This document shows, one piece after another, positions 1 through 6,707 of a DNA stretch of 12,959 nt. Both the position numbers and the translations under genes were made by a program. Under the pieces are notes generated by a model. It ran no database searches. It saw only the letters and a program-made list of their open reading frames with translations, and had not been told where the DNA came from. Within the stretch, counting starts at the first letter, position 1, and each line of letters opens with the position of its first letter. Source of the DNA: Bacteroidetes bacterium UBA6491 (GTDB lineage Bacteria; Bacteroidota; Bacteroidia; NS11-12g; UBA9320); contig DJML01000004.1 of the NCBI GenBank assembly GCA_002436505.1, positions 1-12,959 of the forward strand. The letters are read 5' to 3'.

Positions 1-2670
1 TATGTTGAAAGTCTTTCTGCTTATGCCCGGCAATTCATGGGCAAGCTTGACAAGCCGGATGTTGATCATATTAAAGGATTGTCACCTTCTATTGCAATAG
101 AACAAAAGGTGAACACGCGAAATCCGAGATCGACGGTGGCAACCTCCACTGAGATCTACGACTATCTTAAATTATTGTTTGCAAGGTGTGGCCATACTTT
201 CTCTCCTGTTTCTAACGAAGAGGTAAAGTGTCATAACGTCCAGGATGTGGTCGACTTTATTAAATCAATATATAAAACGCATCCCCGGATATACATACTA
301 GCATCATTCAAAGATGCTACAAGGGAAGCCTTGCATCAGCACATGAACCTCGAGATACAAAAAGGTTTTTCAAGAATGTTGTATAAGGGCAAGATCGTAA
401 GAATTGAAAAACTCTTAACTGAAGTCGATGATGATAAAGCCCATGCAGCTGATCTGGATCTGGTCATTGACCGCCTGATCATTGAAGAATTCGATGAAGA
501 AACCGGTCACAGACTTGCTGACTCTATTGAAACTGCTTTTTGGGAAGGCGCAGGGGAACTGGCAGTGTTGGCCGAAGCAGAGGATGGAAAACGCGTTAAA
601 AATGAATTTTCTAATCTTTTTGAAAAAGATGGAATAACATTTGACCAGCCTACGGTTGACTTTCTGAGTTTCAATAATCCATATGGCGCCTGCAAAACCT
701 GTGAGGGATTCGGATCTGTTATTGGAATAGATCCGGCGTTGGTGATCCCTGATAGATCCCTTTCACTCTATGAAGGTGCCGTGGCACCCTGGAGAGGAGA
801 ATCCCTAAAAAAGTGGATGCGGGCTTTTGTAGAAAAGGTCAATGAAGATGAATTCCCGATTCATAAACCATACATGCAACTCTCTCAGCAACAGAAAGAT
901 CTGCTTTGGAACGGTAGAAAGGGACTTAAAGGTGTTTCCGCCTTCTTTGATTACCTAAAGGAGAAAAGTTATAAGATCCAGTACCGGGTAATGCTTGCTA
1001 AATACAAGGGGAAAACGGAATGCCCGGAGTGCAGGGGAACGCGAATTCGCAAAGAAGCTAATTATGTTAAACTGATACCGAAGTCTGAACTTCCGACGGA
1101 AATTGTACCCGCACCTGATCGCCTTAGCATAAGTGAAGTTCTTGTTTTACCCATTACTGATGCGCTTTCTGTATTCAATGCACTTGAACTTAACGACACC
1201 GACCAGCAGATCGGGTATCGTCTGATCAAAGAGATATCCAGAAGACTCGGGTTTTTAAATGATGTCGGATTGGGATATCTGTCGCTGAACAGAAAATCGA
1301 ATACATTGTCAGGAGGTGAATCTCAAAGAATAAACCTTGCCACCTCTCTTGGAAGCAGCCTGGTCGGGTCAACATACATTCTTGATGAACCAAGCATAGG
1401 TCTTCATCCGAAAGATACAGAAAGACTTATTGGTGTTTTGAATAAGCTACGGGATGCGGGCAATACTGTTGTGGTGGTTGAACATGATGAAGAAGTGATG
1501 CAGTCCGCAGAACATATTATTGATATTGGGCCTTTTGCAGGTGAAAATGGCGGTGAGGTCGTTTTTTCAGGGAATTATAATGAAATCACTTCCGTTGATA
1601 CGCTTACATCCAGATACCTGACAGGAATTGAATCGATCAGGATTCCTTCTCAAAGAAGGAAATCGGTGGATTATATTAAAGTGACAGGGGCCACTTATCA
1701 CAATCTGAAGAACATTGATGTTAAATTCCCATTGAATGCTTTCACTGTCGTAACAGGAGTAAGTGGTTCGGGAAAAACGTCGCTCGTTAAAGGCGTTTTA
1801 TACCCTTCCTTGCAAAGACACCTGGGGAATTATGGTGTAGCCGGTTCAGGAGAATTCAAAGAACTGGGTGGAAACCTGAAACAGATCAAACAGGTGGAAA
1901 TGGTTGATCAGAACCCGATCGGAAGGTCGTCTAGATCGAATCCTGTTACATATATCAAAGCGTATGATGCTATACGTGAACTGTTTGCAAGCCAGATCAT
2001 CTCTAAAACAAGAGGTTTCAAGTCTTCGACTTTCTCGTTTAATGTGGACGGAGGGCGTTGTGATAACTGTAAAGGGGAAGGTGAGGAAATAGTGGAGATG
2101 CAGTTTATGGCCGATCTTCACCTGACTTGTGAGGTTTGTAAAGGCAAGAGGTTTAAAGAAGAGGTTCTGGAAATCACCTATAATGGTAAAAACATATATG
2201 ATGTCCTGAGCATGACCGTATCGGAAGCCATGGATTTCTTCAGAAAGAATAAAGGTATTATAAGTAAGATGAAGCCGTTAATGGACGTTGGTCTTGGATA
2301 TCTTTCTCTTGGCCAGTCGTCAAGTACCCTGAGCGGGGGCGAGGCGCAAAGAATAAAACTGGCTCATTTCTTAAGTAAAGGAGGATTGAATCAGACCCTG
2401 TTTATCTTTGATGAACCTACGACCGGACTGCATTTCCACGATATCCGTAAACTACTGGATTCATTCGATGCACTCATCGACAAAGGACACAGTATTATTA
2501 CCATAGAGCACAACCCTGACGTAATAAAATACGCGGATTGGGTTATTGATCTTGGTCCGGATGGAGGAGATAAGGGCGGAAACCTCATGTTTGAGGGAAC
2601 TCCGGAAGATCTGGTGAGTTCTGAGTCGTCAAGGACGGCACCATTTATTCGGGAAAAACTAAAGAAATGA
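1..2670 (+). CDS. uvrA: UvrA-type excinuclease ABC subunit A, 5'-truncated by the window edge
   Basis: This is the DNA damage-recognition ATPase of nucleotide excision repair, which loads UvrB at lesions in the cytosol. The reading frame is open from base 1, beginning YVESLSAYARQF, a hallmark UvrA segment just after the first Walker A. About 45 N-terminal residues therefore lie outside the window, and the ATG at 37 is internal. Visible landmarks are the first ABC signature LSGGE (1306-1320), Walker B ILDEP (1378-1392), second Walker A GVSGSGKT (1756-1779), second signature LSGGE (2329-2343) and second Walker B IFDEP (2404-2418). The C-terminal zinc module is intact as CxxC pairs at 2059-2070 and 2128-2139, and CPEC lies at 1021-1032. 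In the first zinc module only the second pair, CKTC (691-702), remains; the upstream CxxC of E. coli UvrA is absent. With 889 visible residues the length is normal for the family. It could be the second UvrA paralogue that I believe many Bacteroidota carry rather than the main copy. UvrA identity is near certain, the paralogue assignment is not. Confidence 0.97.
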   Translation, partial: YVESLSAYARQFMGKLDKPDVDHIKGLSPSIAIEQKVNTRNPRSTVATSTEIYDYLKLLFARCGHTFSPVSNEEVKCHNVQDVVDFIKSIYKTHPRIYILASFKDATREALHQHMNLEIQKGFSRMLYKGKIVRIEKLLTEVDDDKAHAADLDLVIDRLIIEEFDEETGHRLADSIETAFWEGAGELAVLAEAEDGKRVKNEFSNLFEKDGITFDQPTVDFLSFNNPYGACKTCEGFGSVIGIDPALVIPDRSLSLYEGAVAPWRGESLKKWMRAFVEKVNEDEFPIHKPYMQLSQQQKDLLWNGRKGLKGVSAFFDYLKEKSYKIQYRVMLAKYKGKTECPECRGTRIRKEANYVKLIPKSELPTEIVPAPDRLSISEVLVLPITDALSVFNALELNDTDQQIGYRLIKEISRRLGFLNDVGLGYLSLNRKSNTLSGGESQRINLATSLGSSLVGSTYILDEPSIGLHPKDTERLIGVLNKLRDAGNTVVVVEHDEEVMQSAEHIIDIGPFAGENGGEVVFSGNYNEITSVDTLTSRYLTGIESIRIPSQRRKSVDYIKVTGATYHNLKNIDVKFPLNAFTVVTGVSGSGKTSLVKGVLYPSLQRHLGNYGVAGSGEFKELGGNLKQIKQVEMVDQNPIGRSSRSNPVTYIKAYDAIRELFASQIISKTRGFKSSTFSFNVDGGRCDNCKGEGEEIVEMQFMADLHLTCEVCKGKRFKEEVLEITYNGKNIYDVLSMTVSEAMDFFRKNKGIISKMKPLMDVGLGYLSLGQSSSTLSGGEAQRIKLAHFLSKGGLNQTLFIFDEPTTGLHFHDIRKLLDSFDALIDKGHSIITIEHNPDVIKYADWVIDLGPDGGDKGGNLMFEGTPEDLVSSESSRTAPFIREKLKK

Positions 2671-2674
2671 CTTT

Positions 2675-3178
2675 CTAAAGGAGCTTTTTGATCTTTTCTT
2701 CAAGCTCGTATTCGTCCCCTTCGAGGTAACCGGTATGAACATCAATAATGTTTCCTTCCTGATCTGTAAGGATAGTTACAGGAGGATTGGTAATGTTCAA
2801 TAATCGCTGAATATCACCGTTTGGATCAAGCAGTATGTCAAATTCCCATCCCTGCCCTGTGGCAAACGGTCTAACTCTTGGTGAATTTCTGGCATCGTCA
2901 ACAGAGATAGCTACCAGTTCCATGTTGTATTCCTCTTGCCATTCTTCTAGGAGGTCATTCATGTTGGATAATTCTTTGATGCAGGGCTTGCACCACGTGG
3001 CCCAAAAGGAGATAACCGTTATTTTGCCATTGGAAGCATAATCACCCAAATTGACATTCTCGCCATCCATGTTCTTTACAATGACGTCAGGTAATTTCTG
3101 AAGATTTGTTGAGTCTTGCTCTCCTGCAAATGTGAAGAATGAGGTAAGCAATAAAAGTATAATAATCGTTGTTCTCAT
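2675..3178 (-). CDS. TlpA-like periplasmic thioredoxin-fold protein
   Basis: This is a predicted thiol-disulfide oxidoreductase of the TlpA/ResA class (167 aa), acting outside the cytoplasmic membrane, most likely as a reductant for periplasmic or cytochrome c thiols. Residues 2-18 form a hydrophobic signal peptide or anchor with no lipobox cysteine. The AhpC/TSA-like start (LPDVIVKNMDGENVNL, 29-44) leads to the active site WCKPC at residues 62-66. A strand resembling VAISVDD follows (89-95), and the cis-proline loop is NPPVT (131-135, P133). The gene is transcribed leftward, its stop lies 4 bases from the uvrA stop, and it diverges from the double-ddl gene. The substrate cannot be read from the sequence. 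The multihaem cytochrome gene about 6 kb away, on the other strand, would be compatible with a role in haem attachment, but that is only a guess. Confidence 0.93.
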   Translation of the reverse strand: MRTTIIILLLLTSFFTFAGEQDSTNLQKLPDVIVKNMDGENVNLGDYASNGKITVISFWATWCKPCIKELSNMNDLLEEWQEEYNMELVAISVDDARNSPRVRPFATGQGWEFDILLDPNGDIQRLLNITNPPVTILTDQEGNIIDVHTGYLEGDEYELEEKIKKLL

Positions 3179-3186
3179 ATTCGTTT

Positions 3187-3194
3187 CAAAATTA
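3187..3194 (-). promoter_or_regulatory. Bacteroidota -7 promoter element for the TlpA-like gene
   Basis: On the minus strand this reads TAATTTTG, an exact match to the Bacteroidota consensus TAnnTTTG. It ends 8 bases before the ATG at 3178, so the transcript leader would be only a few bases long. A TTTTG lies 15 bases upstream of the box, which is shorter than the usual -33/-7 spacing, so the -33 element is doubtful. Confidence 0.5.
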
Positions 3195-3256
3195 AAGCAA
3201 TTTTAATACCAAAACGAATGTGTATTACTATGGAATAAAAATGAACATTGGGAAAC

Positions 3257-3279
3257 TATATTTGTCGTACAGTGAGGAA
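3257..3279 (+). promoter_or_regulatory. Promoter -7 element and ribosome binding site for the double-ddl gene
   Basis: TATATTTG at 3257-3264 matches the Bacteroidota -7 consensus TAnnTTTG exactly. GAGGAA at 3274-3279 is a Shine-Dalgarno-like sequence 7 bases before the ATG at 3287. Together they decide the start: the in-frame TTG at 3248 lies upstream of the -7 box and would not be on the transcript. No convincing -33 TTTG was found. Confidence 0.55.
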
Positions 3280-3286
3280 CCAGTTG

Positions 3287-5962
3287 ATGTCAGGAGAAAA
3301 GATCAGAGTAGGAATATTTTTTGGCGGGAGTTCGAGAGAACGCGAAGTGTCCTTTGCAGGAGGTCGTACGGTGTACGATAATCTGGACAAGAATTTGTTT
3401 GAGCCCGTACCATATTTTGTTGACTCATTCGGCACTTTTATAGAGCTGAAATGGGAATATATCTACAGGGGGACCATTCGTGATTTCTACCCGACCGCGG
3501 CTTATTTGCCTGAAAGTCCCAATGGATTTCAGGTTTATGTAGAGTCCCTCGATCTTAGCGATGAACAATACGAAAGTATGATTGCTGAGATCGGAGAACG
3601 TAGGAATATTGACGCTATCTCTCGTCAGATAGATGTGGCGTTTCTTGCTTTGCACGGGGAAGATGGTGAAGACGGAAGAATACAGGGGTTGCTTGAATGG
3701 TACCGCATCCCATATACTGGTTCAGGGATCTTGCCGTCAGCAATAGGTATTGATAAGGTTGTTCAAAAGGAATTGATGAGATCGTTTGGATTTGATCTTC
3801 CTGCACATGAAGTAATTGCTGTTGACACCTGGGTCAAAGATCCTGGGCAGGTGATCGAGCGACTGAAAAAGAAAGTTGGATTTCCGCTCGTGGTAAAAGC
3901 TGCCCGACAGGGTTCATCGATCGGTGTGACAATTTTACGTGAAGCAGATAACGAGGAATTTACAAGTGCAATAGATGCTGCATTTTTTCGGTTATTCATT
4001 CGGAAGGATGATTGGATAAAGAGAAACAAGCAGGAGTTTGTGCGGCAACTTTGTGATTACAGAAGTGGCCTTGGATGTCCTCTGGTGATCGAAGGAGAAC
4101 TAGTGAAACACCCTGAAAAGGTGCTTTCCAGACTAGAAATGCTCTTTGAAGATAAAAATGAGCTGCTTGTAGAGGCATCTGTAAAAGAAGCACGCGTGGT
4201 GGTTGAATCCATGATCTCAGGAAAGGAATTTTCATGCATCGTTATAGCTGACGAACAGGGTGAACCGATCGCTCTTCCTCCGACAGAAATAATCAAAGGA
4301 TCTGAGATATATGATTATAAGTCAAAATATTTACCCGGTCTCTCAAGGAAGGTTACGCCAATAGATCTGCCAGATGACCGGATAGAGGAAATCCGTCAAA
4401 GATGCTCAGAGCTATATAAAAGACTGAAGTTCAATGTTTACGCCCGGATCGATGGTTTTATTCAAACCAATGGGAAGATCTATCTGAACGATCCCAATAC
4501 GACATCAGGAATGATGCCGTCATCGTTCTTTTTTCACCAGGCGGCAGAAATCGGTTTAAATCCCAGTAAATTTCTGACCTATATCATACGAACGTCGGTC
4601 GCTGAACGGATGTCTATGACCGGGGTCTTCATGAATTCAACTTTACTGAACAAGCTGGATGAATTGCTGCGTTCTTCTAAAAAAGATCAGAACGAGAAAA
4701 TAAGGGTAGGCGTTATCATGGGTGGATTTTCGACTGAAAGACACATTTCTGTAGAAAGTGGGCGAAATATTTATGAAAAACTGGCGTCTTCGTCAAAATA
4801 TGAACCTGTTCCGGTCTTTCTTACCGGGAATAAAGAAAGGCATGAACTGTATGTCCTTCCGGTAAACGTGATGCTTAAGGATAATGCCGATGACATCAAA
4901 TGGAAAGTCGAACATTTTAAGACGCATTCACTGATAGAAAATATTATTGAAGAATGTCATCAGATAACTTCCAGGCTTTTACATGATGAACCTGTCTGGG
5001 AACCGCTTTCGATATCGTATAAGGATCTTGCTGAAATTGTAGATGAAGTCTTTATTGCGCTGCACGGTCGACCTGGCGAAGATGGCGCCGTCCAGGCAGA
5101 ACTGGATAAGTTGAATGTGCCTTACAATGGATCAGGTGTCTCAAGTTCTCAACGGACCATCAATAAGTTTGAGACCAATAACTACTTGAGATCCAAAGGT
5201 TTTTTAGTGGCAAATAACGCATTGGTAGATAAGGAAACCTGGATAAATAACAAAGACAAGGTCATTGAGATGGCCGGATCAATGGGTTACCCTCTTATCG
5301 CAAAACCTGTAGACGAAGGGTGCAGCTCAGCGGTTAAAAAAATTGATGATCAGTACGATCTCATTGCTTTTGCAACATTGAGTTTTAGAGGGTCAAATGA
5401 ACGTGACCATTCTGCCGAGAAGCAACTGGACCTGGATCCGAAGGAGGAGTTTCCGAGTATGGATCAATTCTTGCTTGAAAATTTCATATCAAAAGGGAAT
5501 GCTGTGCATTTTCTTGAGATAACGGGGGGAATGTTAACGCATACTGGACCTGACGGCGGTATTGAATATGAGGTTTTTGAGCCTTCTGAAGCGCTGGCAG
5601 AAGGAGAGGTGTTGTCACTGGCCGAGAAATTTTTAGCCGGAGAAGGCCAGAACATTACTCCGGCCAGGTTTGATATTCGTCCGGATTCAAACCGGTCGAT
5701 CTCGGATAAAGTGAAAAAAGTTTTGAAAGATGTTGCAAAGACTCTTAACGTCGAAGGATATTGCAGAATAGATGCGTTTGTAAGGGTTCTGCCTGATAAT
5801 AACGTTGAAGTGGTCATCATAGAGATCAATTCTCTTCCGGGTATGACCCCTGCAACCTGTATATATCACCAGGCTGCCATAAATGGGTATAAACCATATC
5901 AGTTCATTGACGGTATCCTTGAGTACGGCAGAGACCGCTTAAAGCAACAAGGTGTTAATTAA
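3287..5962 (+). CDS. ddl: Double-domain D-alanine--D-alanine ligase (tandem Ddl fusion)
   Basis: This 891-aa protein carries two complete Ddl/ATP-grasp modules in tandem, whereas usual Ddl proteins are about 300-370 aa. Ddl joins two D-alanines with ATP in the cytosol for peptidoglycan precursors. Half 1 (about 5-440): GGSSREREVS with E18, HGEDGEDG (123-130), K204, GSS with S210, E307, YDYKSKY with K347/Y348, RID (387-389) and DPNTTSGM, where the metal-ligand Glu is D402 (N404 kept). Half 2 (about 470-885): GGFSTERHIS with E484, HGRPGEDG (593-600), K673, DEGCSS with C679 at the catalytic Ser position, AEKFLAGE with F782 at the catalytic Tyr position, RID (827-829) and EINSLPGM with E846/N848. 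Half 1 also has about 65-70 extra residues between S210 and E307. The start is the ATG at 3287, where the conserved VGIFFGG strand begins five codons later. The gene leads a likely operon with the PASTA gene 34 bases downstream. Ddl-superfamily identity is secure. Whether each half is active, and with which acceptor, is unknown. Confidence 0.93.
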   Translation: MSGEKIRVGIFFGGSSREREVSFAGGRTVYDNLDKNLFEPVPYFVDSFGTFIELKWEYIYRGTIRDFYPTAAYLPESPNGFQVYVESLDLSDEQYESMIAEIGERRNIDAISRQIDVAFLALHGEDGEDGRIQGLLEWYRIPYTGSGILPSAIGIDKVVQKELMRSFGFDLPAHEVIAVDTWVKDPGQVIERLKKKVGFPLVVKAARQGSSIGVTILREADNEEFTSAIDAAFFRLFIRKDDWIKRNKQEFVRQLCDYRSGLGCPLVIEGELVKHPEKVLSRLEMLFEDKNELLVEASVKEARVVVESMISGKEFSCIVIADEQGEPIALPPTEIIKGSEIYDYKSKYLPGLSRKVTPIDLPDDRIEEIRQRCSELYKRLKFNVYARIDGFIQTNGKIYLNDPNTTSGMMPSSFFFHQAAEIGLNPSKFLTYIIRTSVAERMSMTGVFMNSTLLNKLDELLRSSKKDQNEKIRVGVIMGGFSTERHISVESGRNIYEKLASSSKYEPVPVFLTGNKERHELYVLPVNVMLKDNADDIKWKVEHFKTHSLIENIIEECHQITSRLLHDEPVWEPLSISYKDLAEIVDEVFIALHGRPGEDGAVQAELDKLNVPYNGSGVSSSQRTINKFETNNYLRSKGFLVANNALVDKETWINNKDKVIEMAGSMGYPLIAKPVDEGCSSAVKKIDDQYDLIAFATLSFRGSNERDHSAEKQLDLDPKEEFPSMDQFLLENFISKGNAVHFLEITGGMLTHTGPDGGIEYEVFEPSEALAEGEVLSLAEKFLAGEGQNITPARFDIRPDSNRSISDKVKKVLKDVAKTLNVEGYCRIDAFVRVLPDNNVEVVIIEINSLPGMTPATCIYHQAAINGYKPYQFIDGILEYGRDRLKQQGVN

Positions 5963-5996
5963 TTAGGGGCAATGGCATTGTCCAATTGAAAAAATA

Positions 5997-6617
5997 ATGA
6001 AGGCTATAAAAAAAATTGGGATTAATCTGGGCGCGATCATCATTGTTTTTGTGCTATTGCTGATACTTATGATGGTGCTTCTGAAATCCTATACACGTCA
6101 TAATGTTGACCATGTAGAAATTCCTGAAATCGAAGGGATGAGGTTGGATAAGGCCATTCAAATGCTGGAAGAAAAAGGCTTTGAATACGAGGTAAACGAT
6201 ACCATTTATAAGGATGGGGTTCCGCTAATGTCAATTGTTGACCAGGATCCGGATGCAGGGTTTATGGTTAAACCTGGCAGACGGATATACCTCGTTATAA
6301 ATGCAGATAAGGTCCCTCTTGTCAAGATGCCTGCCCTTGCTGGAAAAGAAAGTTTCAGGAGTGCAGTCATATTGTTGAGATCCAGTGGATTACAGCTTGG
6401 AAGAAAGATCGAAAGACCTAGCCCGATGATCAATGATGCGTCTAGCGAACCTGTGCTGGAACAAAGGATGCATGGTGATTCGCTTCAAATAAAAGCAGGT
6501 AACATGATCAGGAGAAATTCTAAGATAGATCTTGTGGTCGGTAAAATGATAAAAAACACATCTCCTGAAGAGGAGTTGATCGAAGGCGATGATCAGTCGG
6601 AAGATGGCGCTGAATAA
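5997..6617 (+). CDS. Membrane-anchored protein with two PASTA domains
   Basis: The protein has 206 aa: a short basic N-terminus, one transmembrane helix (about 9-29) and an extracytoplasmic part. The first PASTA repeat spans about 38-102 (EIPEIEGMRLDKAI to IYLVIN) and the second about 106-183 (VKMPALAGKESF to IDLVVG). An acidic tail follows (about 190-206). PASTA domains bind peptidoglycan or muropeptides in Ser/Thr kinases and PBPs. Here no kinase or transpeptidase domain is attached, so it may act as a wall-binding sensor or scaffold. It sits 34 bases after the double-ddl stop, with no promoter match between, implying co-transcription. A stand-alone PASTA gene beside ddl is, from memory, a common Bacteroidota arrangement. 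The ATG at 5997 has no Shine-Dalgarno and is preceded by an A-rich stretch, usual for the phylum. Confidence 0.9.
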   Translation: MKAIKKIGINLGAIIIVFVLLLILMMVLLKSYTRHNVDHVEIPEIEGMRLDKAIQMLEEKGFEYEVNDTIYKDGVPLMSIVDQDPDAGFMVKPGRRIYLVINADKVPLVKMPALAGKESFRSAVILLRSSGLQLGRKIERPSPMINDASSEPVLEQRMHGDSLQIKAGNMIRRNSKIDLVVGKMIKNTSPEEELIEGDDQSEDGAE

Positions 6618-6666
6618 TAAAGGTCAGAAACAATATGACCGGAGAATGATAATCAATAGAATAATA

Positions 6667-6674
6667 CATCTTTG
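6667..6674 (+). promoter_or_regulatory. Possible -7 promoter element before the T9SS cargo gene
   Basis: CATCTTTG, followed by C, matches TAnnTTTG at all but the first base and lies 33 bases before the ATG at 6708. It could give this gene its own transcript in addition to read-through from the ddl-PASTA operon. No -33 element is seen. An in-frame TTG overlaps the box (6672-6674) and is therefore an unlikely start. Confidence 0.3.
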
Positions 6675-6707
6675 CAGAGGACGTTTAGACACTATATTGT
6701 GCATGAT

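Noticed and set aside
1846..2121. Antisense open frame of 91 codons inside uvrA
   Set aside because: It lies opposite highly conserved UvrA coding sequence, with no family resemblance or start signals; a shadow frame. The same holds for the other antisense frames inside ddl, the cytochrome and NlpC genes.
3248..3286. Upstream in-frame TTG start for the double-ddl gene
   Set aside because: The 13 extra residues are not Ddl-like, the TTG precedes an exact -7 promoter box, and the ATG at 3287 has a well-placed GAGGAA.
4670..4705. Two separate ddl genes instead of a fusion
   Set aside because: The frame is continuous through the linker (about residues 455-472), with no stop, no start signal and no frameshift, so the fusion is read directly. 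A sequencing error cannot be fully excluded.
5464..5829. Antisense open frame of 121 codons inside the second Ddl half
   Set aside because: It overlaps conserved ATP-grasp motifs on the other strand and shows Ser/Thr-rich low-complexity translation typical of shadow frames.
6622..6640. Inverted repeat GGTCA / TGACC after the PASTA gene as a terminator
   Set aside because: Only 5 bp with a 9-base loop and no T-tract; expected often by chance.
6672..6707. Upstream in-frame TTG start for the T9SS cargo gene
   Set aside because: It overlaps a likely -7 element and would place 12 polar residues before an otherwise textbook signal peptide starting at 6708.
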